A DNA stretch of 64,000 nucleotides from Asterochloris sp. CNOR1. Lineage: Eukaryota; Chlorophyta; Trebouxiophyceae; Trebouxiales; Trebouxiaceae. The stretch is from contig OZ017751.1 in NCBI GenBank assembly GCA_963969365.1, forward strand, positions 1,488,001 to 1,552,000, written 5' to 3'. Below are positions 44,342 through 55,576 of this stretch, one piece after another. A program made the translations under genes and the position numbers. Under the pieces are notes generated by a model. That model saw only the letters and a list, made by a program, of their open reading frames with translations, did no database searches and was not told where the DNA came from. Position 1 is the first letter of the stretch. Every line of letters begins with the position of its first letter.

Positions 44342-44549
44342 TCAGTGAGATTTTGCTATTGAGCCGTCATGAAGCAATTCAGTCTGAAAAGGCGCCAAGC
44401 ATTTTACAGGCAGATGCACACATGCATGATTTGTCAAGTGCTGGTGCTAGATTGGCTGCTGACAGCAACATGCTGTCTGACAGCTGCTGGGGAAGGCCAG
44501 GGAGGTGGTTGCAGTCAGAAAGTGGGGCCGCAGATTGTCGTACAGAGGG
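44342..44549. other. Convergent intergenic region
   Basis: 208 bp separate the RAB3GAP2-like stop and the PNUTS-like stop. Nothing coding is recognised. Confidence 0.5.
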
Positions 44550-47500
44550 TCATTCCTGGTGTGACCACCTGCCGGGAGGCCCCCTGCAGCCATGCTCAAT
44601 TGACTTGGTCACACTGGTCTCAACAATGGGCAGCTCACACAGCAGCAAGCATGGACATGCACAGGGACACCGCTGCACTAGTGCACTGTACCTCTGGGGT
44701 TGCCTGCTATTAAACTCGATCTGCCTGCTTCCGAGGGAGGCGCCTTCAGCAGGCACATGCTCAAATGGGCAAGCATCTCCCTTCTTGCAGCCCTGCATGT
44801 CCACAGCATGGTCATGACAGGCTTGTGAAGCAGTGATGCCATACCAGAGACAGGACATCACGAAACCCACAGGAGGTCTCACCTGAGGGGTGTTGAAGAA
44901 GTGGCACGGCCGTGCACTCCTGCAGGCCAGGGAGCTCGTCAGATGCCTGCCCACTGCAGGTCAAGAGCCTGCACAAGCCCCAGAGAGGGAGCCCAGGGGG
45001 AGTTGTCCCAAGGGCAGAGGCCCTTGGCGAGAGCACACAATTGCTGCGGGCATGTGTGTCCATGAAGAAAGGCAGTTCCCACAGGCTGCATCTGAGATCT
45101 CCTCACCTCCTGGGGCCACCGCTGAACTCCCTGGAAATGTGTGGGGGCATGGCCGCAGCACCGCCCGCAGGCCCATCGTGCCGAAAGTCACACTTGATGC
45201 CCTTCTTGCAGCCCTGCATGTGCACCACTGGCTGCCTGTGAGATGTGCAGTGAGCAGAGCTCGGGTCTAAGCCTGGGAGGATGCAGAGCCTGCATGCAAC
45301 CATACAGCGGTCACAGCAACACGTCAGCGAGCAGCTGCATGCCCTGAGGCCAAGCAAACAGCCAACGCAGCCCTCACAAACCACAGTAGGGTGCTGGATG
45401 CCCTGACGGCCAGACGAGGCACGCCCCACTCACCCCCGGCTTGCCCCAGAAATCGCACACTCGCCTGTGCGAGAACCCTGGGCGCCTGTCTGCGTCGTCC
45501 TGCTGCGGCCGCGGCACCTCTCTGCTGCCCTGACTCCACTGCCCCCAGTCCTGGGGTGGGGCCGCCGGCCATGGCAGCTGGGCGCTGGCAGGCAGCACCC
45601 CAAACCCTGTCAAGGGTATCTGCAGCTCAGGCTCGTCCGCAGCCTGAGGGATCCCCAGCAAGCCAGCCACCTCCTGCCCTGCTGCTGGCCTCTGGCGGGG
45701 GGGTGGAGGGGGCTGCCGCACGGAGGTGCCAAAGGAGGGCGTCATGCTGCCTGCGCCTGGCAGTGCGGGCGCCCCCATGCCCAGCTGCGGGCCTCCTGCA
45801 GGTGCTGGTCTTGCTGCCGAGGGCAGCGTAGGAGGCGCAGGGGGCGGCTGCTTGGGGAGACCTGTCGCCAGAGAGTGGCCAGCAAAGAGGCCGCCTGCTG
45901 TCGCCTGCTGCTGGTGCAGGTGGGGCCGCAGCTGCTGATGCTGCTGAGGATGCGCGGCCTGCATGCCCTGTGCAGCCTGGCGGGGCACGGCCCCCTGCTG
46001 ATGCTGCTGCCCCAGGGGCGGGCCGCTGCTGAAGCTGGTCTGTCGTGGGCGGAGCAGCAGGCCCTGCTGAACGAGACCGGCAGCGGCACCAGGAGCAGGG
46101 ACCGGGGCGGCTGCATGAACGGCAGGGCCTGGCCCCTCGCCAGAGCCTCCAAAGCCTGGCGCCTGCTGCTGGAAGGCCTGCGCTGGCGGCGCCTGGAGCG
46201 CTGTCGCAGGCTTCCCGGCGGCTCCCCCACTCCACACGTGCTGCACCTGCCCCTGCAGCTGCTGCGGCACGGCTTGCGGCTGCTGGAGAGCCGGCACCTG
46301 CAGCTGCTGCTGCGGCACCGGCTGCGAGGGCTCGCTTGCCCTGACATCCTGGTCCGGCTTCCAGTCAAAGGGCGGGGGCAGCGCTGTGGCAGGCGGCTCA
46401 TAGTCCGGTTCCTGCAGCCCACACTTGACTACAATGGCAAGTGCCACTGGCTACAACTTGCACACAGAGACTGCTCATGCATTTCTGCTGCACATACGCC
46501 CAACCCCAGAAAGCCCCCCTCTGCACCTCCTCTGCACTGCAGTAGCAATCAAGCTGGGGGTGTCCTGAGCTGCTGCCGTGCATGTCTTGACAAGCTGGCA
46601 GCCAGCTGGGATAGGCTGTGCCTGATGGCAGCGCGCACCTGCGGTGTGGGCGGCGCCTGCCCCGGCGGGAAGCTGGCCGCCCTGTAGGGCGCCACCCCAC
46701 GTGCACGCTGCGCCATGACGGCACGCTGCTCGCTCTCCCCCCCAAAGGCCACCTCGGCAGGCACGCCCGCGCACAGGGGCGTGCCCGCCTGCCGCGCCCA
46801 GGGCCACGCTGCGGCCGCCTGCATCTCGGCCAAGCGCTGCCGCAGCTCCTGCTGCTCCTCATCTTCCTCCTCCTCCTCCTGCAGGAAGGGCAGTGATGGT
46901 TGAGATGGTTGCGGAGATGATCACAGCTTGACTGTGCAGTCTGCTGCCCAAGTAAGTGATCAGAGCGTGACTGTGCAGTCTGCTGCTGAAGTCCCTGGTG
47001 CACCTTGTTCCCTTTACCTCAAGCTGATGAGAAAGCAATGATACGAGTTGGTCAGGTGCATGATCACAGCGTGACTGTGTGACCATCTTGATGTGCAGCA
47101 GGCGCTGTCACAGAAGTTGCTGGTGGTCTTGGGGATTGAGACTGGTCGTCTTGTCTATGAGGTTGCAGTGGGGTCAGTGCAAGGTACTATGGGAAGGGGG
47201 GTGGAGACTGCTGTCAAGGTGTGACAAAGGGCAGCAGTAAATTCAGCACTATGCTGGCTGGAAGGGGGGAGGGGAAGCCTTGTGCGTCCAGCAGAGGTGC
47301 ATGCAGGCAACGCATGGAGTTGTACTATAGACAGCAGATCAGGTCATGCTGCTATGCCTAAAGGAGGCAGAATGCAGCACAGACAGCTGAAAGGCATGCT
47401 CATTGAGTCCCTCTCGTCTACAAGGTAGAGGAGCAGGAGCACGTGATTGTGCAGGCAGAGAGCTGGGTGTGCGATCTAGCCAAGAAGTTGGCTTCCCTCT

Positions 47501-50500
47501 GAGGAGACAGCTGCCTGTGCAGCACCAACAGCTCAGCACAGTACAAGCATGCATTCGCTCACCTCTGCTGCTGCACCAGCAGAGCGGCCAACTGTGCAGC
47601 CCATAAGGCTGACCGCAGCCAAGTACACTTTTGCACAGAGTCCCATGACATGCTCATCAAGTCTCCTACCTCGACAGGCCGGTGGTGCAGGTTGAATGCC
47701 TCGTTCATGTGCTCCTCTTTGGCAAAGGACTTGAACTGGGGCGGGTGGTCGCCACTCGGCTCCTCTGCATGTTGCTGCATGGCAGCTGCCTCTGCGTCCT
47801 GCTCAGCGGTGACTTCTGGGTCAGACTTCACGTCCACACATGGCTTGTGCTGCAGCAGGTGGTAGCGCTTCTCAGGAGCCTGCGTGCTGGAGGCTAGATC
47901 AGCGTTGGGCAGGCAGCTGTTGTGCTGCAGCATCACCGCATGCTGCAGCACTCTCACAAGCAGACGTTCCTGTGTGTGAGGCATAGGCACTGCACAGCAC
48001 AAGCCAACCTGGCTGCCACGCCACCTGCAGGAAGCACTGCACTGCCACCAAGAGGACCTGCCCTGTTTGCAGTCACGGCAGGCTAGTACAAGCAAGCTTG
48101 CAGTAGTGTAGTAACCCCAAGCTGGGCTGTCTGCAACACCCCACCACTGCCACTAGCTGCCTGCTAAGGCGTTTCCCTCCTCCACACGCATAGCATACAG
48201 ATGCGCATGTGCTCAGGCATGCGCTCGGTGGATGTGCATGCCAGGCGCCCATGATCACACCTGCAGGAACCTGCGCACAGCCACCAGCTCCCTGTCTGGG
48301 CGCCAAACGACCTTCAGGGTCTGCCGCCTCTCTCCACGCTGCCTGCTGGGCTTAAAAGGCTCCACATCCCCCACAGAGGCTGCAGCTGCGGCGGCCCGCT
48401 GGGCCGCCGCACTCAGGCCGCTGTTGCTGGAGGCCAGCTGGCTGCTGAAGGTGCCCAGGCTGCCCATGCCCAACGAGGAGCTCAGCAATCCACCTACAGA
48501 CATGGAGAGGCGCAGCTGAGCAGACATGGGCGGTGCACAGAACTGTCCATCCCCAGCCTCAAGCTCATCAACCTTGCTGCCGTGAAGGGGATGCAGATGG
48601 CACAGCCAGGCAGACAGGCGCTGTAAGGAAGGCACAGATGCTGGCAGGATTGCCCAGCAAAGCACAGAGGGTGCTGCTCGAGCTCGGCAATGAGCTCAGC
48701 AGCTCACCTGGAGTCTGCAACAGACAACGCAGGGGCGCAGCACAACAGACAGGCACTGTGCACAAGTAAATGTGCCGGCTGGACTGCTAGACCATAAGGA
48801 ATTTGTTGTGCAAAATGGCTGCCCTTGATAGCAGGCTGTGGTGCAGACTGTAAGCAGGCTCACCTATACGTGTGCTGCCGCCAACCCTGGTGATGCCAGA
48901 GGAGGTGCCCCGCCCTCTGCTGGTCACACCTGTATGAGATAGCACAACAGGACGATCTTGCAGTCTGCAAGAATGTGGTTGCACATGCGCAAGATTCAGG
49001 CACAGCTTTGCGTTGCACAGCTGTGCATTGCTGAAGTTGAAGTTGAGAGGGCCATGCTCTTACACTGCTGCAGAGGGTAGGCGGCCATGCAAGGGGCAGG
49101 GTTCACGTCGCACCTGATGGCCTGGTGCCGTCAGGCTTCCCTGCCTGTTTGGGCGACCCCTCTGGCCTTACTGCCAGTATGACATGCACAGCCATGCTGT
49201 CGTCCAGGGAGCTGCTGTGCACCACCAGCTGGACTGTGACGGGCTGGCCCTCCCCTGGGCTGCCAGGCTGTAGCATCTTGACCTGCACAAGCAGGAAGCG
49301 TGGATGACAAGGGTGCTCACTGCAGGGGCGCTGCAAGCTGGCATGTCCCGCCTGTGCTGTCAGGTCAGTGCTGTCAGTGCCACGCACTGCGAACTGCTAC
49401 AAGTTGACTGCACTGATGCGCCAATGACAAGTTAGCAGGGAGCTGACAGGATATCAGGGACACATTCCAGACATTAAATGATGCAGTACATCTCATGCAG
49501 TCTTGACAGAGCTCAGGTGTGTGCACTGGTGTCAAAGTCAAACCAGCGCCCCCTACAGAGGGCCATAGGAGTTGCACCTTCATCTTTGACTTTGTTGTAA
49601 TTGGGGCAAGCTTGCGTCTGGAGGGCGCAGCCGATTTGTTTGCAAACATGTCGTCATCCGTCAGGGCCACAGGGGCCTGTGCAGCAGCAGAAGCAGCATC
49701 CTTGGCCTCTTTGGCTTCCGCGCTGAGCTTCTGCGTCAGACTTCCAGCAGGTGCAGCTGCAACAGGCCTGGCAGACTCCACGGCGCCTGGCCTGACCTGC
49801 GCTGCCTGCAATGCACAAGGCAGAGTAGCTCAGAAGCAGCTAAGTGGGCAAGAGCTGTCAAAAGAACGGTGCACCTTTTAGCTGCGCAGCACGTGACCCT
49901 GGCGTGAAGCCAAGGCAAGCACAGGAAGCAGGCCACCAGAAGCAGATCACTGCAGCTCAAACTTGCAGGTACATGCACCATAACTTGAGTGCAGCTTGAC
50001 ATGGAACAAACGAAGCGTGACCCACCATGGGCGCAGCCTCAGCCCTGCTCTTCTTGGCAGGTGGCGCTCCAGCTGTCCCCTCATTGGGCCTGCAGCATGA
50101 CATCAGCAAGCAGTGAGGTAGCAGCCTATCAGGGATGGTGTGGCATGAAACTTGACCAAACCCCCCTTGCAGCATTTCCATGACTAAGGCGGGCCACTGT
50201 TTTACAGAGTGAAGCAGCAGGCACAGGTTACATGATGGTGTTGAAAGGACAAGCCAAAGACAAGGCTCAAGCACGAGGCAGCGCAACGAGCACAACACAG
50301 GTAGCTTTCTGGAGACGCCTGGACTGCCATTTGCATGTCCCTTGTGGAAGCTGCAATGCTCCCATTGCCTAGGCTGCAGAAGCAAGCTGCGACCCAGGTG
50401 CCCAGTCTCAAGGATCAGCAGGGACAAAGCCGCCTGAAAGGTGCAACCTGATGCATCCAGTGCCTTCAGCTGGACGGTTCCCATCAGCCCCCATTGCAAG

Positions 50501-51870
50501 TCAAGACTACCCCCTGGGCCCATCGCAGGCAGCGTGACTGCACAACAACCTTTTGGAGACGATGGCGCGCCACTGCTGGACTAGTGCCAGGGCTTGCTCT
50601 TGCACGGGCCCCTGCAAGCTCTTGGTTAGCTTGTTGACAGTCTTGCCCAGGCTGGACCGGCCCAGCACATCCACAGTCATGGGCAAGTGCCTGAGGGCAG
50701 CCAGTAGGCTGGCCAGCCATTTATCATCCTGCACATCGCGAGCTGCCTGCAGCCATCTGTGCAGCTGGTCTACGACTCCACTGCCCACCAGGACAGCAAG
50801 CAGCTCGGGGCTGGAGCTGCGCTGTACGATGGTTAGCAGCAGCTCCTTGCGAGAGCTGTTTGTGTTGGAGGTCTGCTGGGCCATCAGCCGGGCAAAGTCC
50901 TCGACCCGGGCAGAGTGGATCTCGTCGTTAATCAGCACTGCACGCAGGCTGTTCTGGAAGGCAATCTGGGCAGCTGTGGGCTGGGCACGAGCCATGGCCG
51001 CTGCCTTCTGAGGGGCTGGGGCAGGGGGCATAGACCCCGAGCCTGGGCGGTTGCTAAGCTGTTGCCGGCGCTGGGCTTCCAGCATGCTCTCCCCACCCAT
51101 GAGGGACAGGGGCAGCTCGTCCCGTGCTGCCAGTTCTTCCTTCTGCTTCCTCTCCACCTCCAGGCATTTCTTCTTCATCTGGGGGTTCAGGCAGTGCTTG
51201 CACTTCCCGCATTTCTGCCCGCGCACGGGCGGCAGGAGGTATGTCTTGGCCCGCTTTGCAGCTGGCGGGGCTGCTGGCTGGGGCTGCTTGCGCTTTAGGG
51301 GGCCAGCAGCGCTCTGAGCCATCGGGGCAGCTGCCATGCTGAAGGCAGAGCCTGGCAGGCCATGCGCAGGCCGCATGTGTGGAGATCGCTGCGAGATTGG
51401 CTGGTCATCGCTGGAGTCGGAGTCTGTGGTGCCGGCCTGCTCTGGGTAGGAACTGGAGCCAACACGCCCATTGCCTGTAAGCAGACAGCCAGCGGGAATG
51501 CTTCATGTTAGCCATCCATGCAGCGTGGCCACCCTGCAGGTGTGCTCTGTCCATTGGTGACCATTGGCATGAGCACGAGCGCTGCATGGTGTTACAGGAC
51601 AGGGCATGAACCAGGTTGTATGATCCATCCATGATCTCTAGCCTCTGGCCAGTAGGGAACTGCTCATCAGCTTACTGTCTAGTCACTAGCACGCTTGATG
51701 ATCAGCAGGCTGCAGGCAATCAGCTTGCCTTGTCCACCTATCTATTCATTCTGGAGCATCAGCCTAACTCTTGTGCCTCTTGGCAGCTCTCTCATTCACT
51801 GTCGATGCTCACCGAGCCGGTTCTCATCGATGTGTTGGCCGTATGTCAAAGACTCGGCAGTGTTGCTCAT
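44550..51870 (-). CDS. PNUTS/LUMINIDEPENDENS-like PP1 regulatory subunit with Cys cluster, LW domain, RVxF and two CCCH fingers
   Basis: Animal PNUTS (PPP1R10) ties PP1 to the polyadenylation and transcription-termination machinery. Exons: 51870-51813, 51474-50550, 50089-50026, 49805-49578, 49282-49114, 48929-48864, 48493-48261, 47969-47670, 46878-46639, 46411-45434, 45213-45107, 44919-44883 and 44792-44550. The start is MSNTAESLTYGQHIDENRLG. Residues ~100-120 carry CGKCKHCLNPQMKKKC, half of a CXXC-type finger. The TFIIS N-terminal/LW domain runs from FARLMAQQTS to VQQWRAIVSK. QTLKVVWRPDRELV is a PP1-docking RVxF motif like PNUTS KTVTW. A long Gln/Pro/Ala region leads to VCDFWGKPGGCKKGIKCDFR(H) and PCHFFNTPQGCKKGDACPFE(H), both CX8CX5CX3H. 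Splice phases at the two fingers agree. The final ~60 residues are low-complexity. Confidence 0.8.
46905..47085. repeat. Interspersed short repeats in a PNUTS-like intron
   Basis: A core close to GATCACAGCGTGACTGTG appears three times (about 46919, 46961 and 47061). The first two are followed by CAGTCTGCTGC and are 41-42 bp apart. The repeat has no obvious function. Confidence 0.7.
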
Positions 51871-52322
51871 GATCCTGCAGCAGACTGCGTCCGAGCAGGC
51901 AGCTAGCTGCCACTAGAGCATGCAGCTGGCCAGGGCTCTGCTGTCTGCCGCACAGCCACTGGCAGCAGCCAGGCCTAGTTGGCCCTCTCTAGCTGCTTTT
52001 CGCAGCTCTGAGCATGGCAGCAGACACTGCTCAAGGTGATGAGACACCAGGGTGACGCCCTCAGTGCCAGACCAGACCTGCTTCAGCACAGCTGGCTCGC
52101 ATGCAAGCCGGGCTGCTGCTGCCCTGTCCTTGAGTGCAGGTGGGGTGACTCAATGGCAACCAGCCAGGTCGTGTGGTACCTGCTACGGATGTCCTTGCTG
52201 GCAGTGCTTGGCCCAAGGAGGGCAGTGCCTTGACGTGACAAAGTCTGAGCTAGCGAGACTTGATTCTATTACCCCACAACCCTAATGTGGCTCAGGATTA
52301 AATTCTGCTGGCCAGGAGGGGC
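51871..52322. promoter_or_regulatory. Divergent region, PNUTS-like / YkgJ-like genes
   Basis: About 450 bp between opposite start codons. The right-hand start is uncertain, since two further in-frame Met codons follow it closely. No TATA box or other motif stands out. Confidence 0.4.
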
Positions 52323-53516
52323 TTGCCAATGCATGATAGGCTCAAGACCATGACGGGCATGGTGGCTTGCAGTCTTCCTGCAAACGTGCCAGTGACCAGA
52401 TTGCTCAGCTCTCTTGCAGCACAGCCTTGGTTCCAGAAGGAGGGAGGCCTGCATTTTGCTTGCACCCAGTGTGGCAAGTGCTGCACGGGAGGCCCAGATC
52501 GCACAGTCTCCGTGAGCTGGTTTGCTGCGCTGCGATACCTGCCACAGATCATACAATCAACAGGAAAACTCAACTGCAGGTGACGCAGAGAGAGGTGGGC
52601 GATATAGCTGCCATGCTGGATCAGGACCCACAAGATTTCGTGGCAAGATTCTGCCGGGTGAGACCTACAGCCTTGGCATCTGCCTCCCCATGCAGTGCCT
52701 GGAGTGATTACGCCAACAATATGCAGGCACCTGCAGGAGACTCAGATGGGTCCCGGCACAAGCTCAAGATGAATCCCCGCACCGAGGCCTGCATCTTTCT
52801 GGTGGAAAAGAAGTGCAGCATATACCAGCACAGGCCCCTTCAGGTTGGCAGACTTGCTGTCTGGTATGAGAGTATGCTGTTTGTTACAATGCTGTTTTGC
52901 CTGCTGAGTAGCTGCCTATTGTTTCTCTCGCGCCTTCTGTGCACGCCGCTGCGATATACTGATACACCCTGTGGTGCCTGTCATAATCCCAACACCACCT
53001 CCAAAAGGTCTTTGGCATCTGCAGTGTCGCACCTATCCTTTCTGGCCAGAGATCGTCCAATCAGCTCACGATTGGGAAGCAGAGGCTGTTCAGCGGTGCG
53101 AAGGCATTCAGCTGCAGCCGCCGCATGCTGAGTCAGCCTCTGACCAGGCCAACAGCTCTGAAGCAGCAACGGGGCACAGCAACCAGCCTCAGCAGGTGCA
53201 AGACCTTGCAGGCAAGTCTGCTCGCCAGGAGGCCAGGCATCTGCCACAAGGCCAGAGCACCACTGGCGATGCGGGCCAGGCCTCCTGTGCTGAGAACCAA
53301 GTGCTGCCAGAGGTGGTCAAGCGTGGCCTGGTGCTGGAGGAGATCAGGCGCAGTGGGGAGATGCATGGCAGCAGTGCAGGGTGCGTCCCTGATACTGCGT
53401 GCGGCAAAGTCCTCAAGGGCCAACAAGCAGCCCTGTGTATTGCATGCATCCTAGGCCCTCTGGGACTGAGAGCAGGCATCACCTGCTTCTGCGTGCCCAG
53501 CCTGACGGCTGCTTAG
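52323..53516 (+). CDS. YkgJ-family cysteine-cluster (Zn/Fe-chelating) protein
   Basis: Four exons (52323-52511, 52580-52657, 52726-52843, 53025-53516) give about 290 residues. The cysteine pattern of the YkgJ/UPF0153 family is clear: LHFACTQCGKCCTGGPD, then CIFLVEKKCSIYQHRPLQ joined across a splice to CRTYPFWPE. Conserved VTQREVGDIAAMLDQDPQDF and a final DWEAEAVQRCEGI also fit. The family is mostly bacterial, and its members are thought to bind a metal through these cysteines; no reaction is established. The phase of exon 3 requires the acceptor at 52725, not the one at 52736. The C-terminal ~110 residues are unrelated to the family and low-complexity. The next gene starts 40 bp beyond its stop on the same strand. 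Confidence 0.83.
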
Positions 53517-53556
53517 CTTGCCAACGTGCGCAACAGCCTGTGAGTGATGCAGTTCC

Positions 53557-55470
53557 ATGTGCTGGCCTGAGATGCTGAAGTTGCCACAGCACCCTGTTTT
53601 CACTCAGGTTGGTGATGCTCTCCTGTGCAAGGCACCGGCACTGAGGCCACAGCAGCCCATCCTTTGTGCATCACAGCGGCCTGCAGGGGCACTCATGGGA
53701 GTGCTGGCATATTGTGTGTCCTCGCTGTCTTCTCATATCGAGCCAGCCTGCAGGGAGCTCATGGAGCTTCTGACAGAGGTGTCCCCAGAGTTGGTGGAGG
53801 AGGTGGCGGGCGAGTTTTTTGCCACCAACACGCGCACAGTCCTGCATGAGAGCAGTCGGGTGCGCGTCCTGGAGAGCCACCTGGGCAGCCCACCTGTGCA
53901 GAGCAGGTGAGGGAAAGGAGTACCTGCCAAGCATTCACAGGGGCAGGCTTGTGAGGCATGCTGCCCCATGCTGCAGGCTCCCCTTTGCGGTGTCCTGCCA
54001 CCTGTGTCATGCTTGGATAGAGATGTGCAGCCAGCACATGACACCAGAAGCAGCTGCATGACTGTGAGCTGTGTATACCCTGCAGGGCTTTGGTGCACCG
54101 CGCCTCACCAGGCTATGCCCAGACAATCATGCAGCTCGAGCAGCAGGCAGACGGCAGCATGGCGCTGGACCACAGCAGTCTGGTGATGCCTGCCCACCAG
54201 GCCATGTGTCTGGCCTTGGTGCTGCAAGCCATGGCACAGAAGCGCATGCAGCATAAGCAGCTGCCGCCAGGGAGCCACTCTGATGCCATAGTGCAGCTGG
54301 GTCTGCAGAGGCCACTAAGCGTGCACGACCTGGGCACACGCAAAGTCAGCCTGGAGCTCAATGTGGCTGTCATTGGTGAGCTCTGCAGTGCTCTCAACAA
54401 CACTCCAGTGATGCTGTATCCTGTGCTGCCTCACTTGCACACAGCTAGGTGCAGCCAGGAAAATGATCGCTGTTACGCAGACCGCTTTGTGCATCTGATG
54501 CCTATATGAGGCAGACTCATGTGCTGACTGAGCAGGCGCCATGCCTGCAGGGGCAGGAGCATGCGCACTGCCCATGGCTCTGCGGCATCACCTGCCAAAG
54601 GCCACAGTGGATGCGGTGGAGATGGATCCTGAGACGCTGGACATGGCGGCCTGCTTCTTTGGCGCCCAGCAGGACACTCACCTGTCCTTGCTGCGCGAGG
54701 ATGGCCTTAGCTTCCTGACCCACCCAGGCTCCCGCCGAATGGTGCGTGTGGCTACTGAGCACCCTACTTAGCTTACATGCCACTTATCCACAGCCATCTC
54801 CTGGAGTGCTTCAGGGTAATCATGTGTCCCTCAAGCTTTGGACGTATCCTTCTCACCTGCATGCCTGTGACCCTTCTGAACTCAGTGTGGTCTGCTGCAG
54901 TATGATGTCATCTTTCTTGATGCTGCGATACCTGGACAGGAACCAGGCAGCCTGGAAGTACCGCCACCAGCCTTCCTGGAGGCTGCCTATGTGCAGGAGG
55001 GGCTGCAACGGCGCCTGAGGTGTGCCATCATGTCTAGTCCAGTGTCTGAGCTGTTCTGTGTTTTTGCTTGTCTAATATACCCTCCTCTCTGCAGACATGG
55101 GGGTGTGCTGGCAGTCAATTTGCTGGGTGGGCATGCAGCTCTCAGCAGCACGGCACAGCAGCTCTCCCCATACTTTCACCAGATCATGGGCCTGCACCTC
55201 CAGGAGGCCACAGTGCTTTTTGCCTGTGTTGGGCCTGGTGACGCCGACGGCAATTCCAGGAGCCATCAGCTGCCACCTCCCAGGACACCGCTGTTCAGGT
55301 TGACAGCAGCTGCGCAGGAGAGGGAGCTGCGCCCCCTTCAGAGGCTGTGCGGCGCCCTGCTGCCTGAAGTGCTGGAGCCATTGGGCTTGGATGAGCAGTT
55401 TCATGACACCATGAAGGCCAACACTGGATATGGCTGGTATACTGCACGGGAATTCCTGGATACTAGATGA
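53557..55470 (+). CDS. METTL13-like methyltransferase, single domain
   Basis: Exons 53557-53906, 54086-54375, 54551-54741, 54901-55019 and 55095-55470 join in phase to about 440 residues. After a region with VHRASPGYAQTIMQL comes the spermidine-synthase-like fold. Motif I is split by an intron as VAVIG-AGACALPMALR, followed by ATVDAVEMDPETLDMAACFF, then YDVIFLDAAIPG, VPPPAFLEAAYVQEGLQ and HGGVLAVNLLGG. This best matches the C-terminal domain of METTL13 (eEF1A-KNMT), which methylates the eEF1A N terminus in humans. The second, N-terminal methyltransferase domain of METTL13 is absent. Which substrate it has in this alga is unknown. The start is uncertain: the Met at 53557 is the first in the open frame, and several follow. 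Confidence 0.8.
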
Positions 55471-55576
55471 ATGCAGTGCATCCTGATAATGTCATGCACA
55501 CCAAGGCTCGAGCCTACCCAACGGCACTTGCCTTCTTCCCGCCTTTGCCGGGCACGCCCTCCTTTCATTCGTAGCA
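55471..55576. other. Short same-strand intergenic region
   Basis: 106 bp between the METTL13-like stop and the next candidate start. No motif was recognised. Confidence 0.4.

Noticed and set aside
45467-46687. A 406-codon open frame on the + strand
   Set aside because: It is the antisense shadow of the Gln/Pro/Ala-rich exon of the PNUTS-like gene. Low-complexity GC-rich coding often leaves the other strand open. The - strand frame has splice-consistent neighbours and CCCH motifs.
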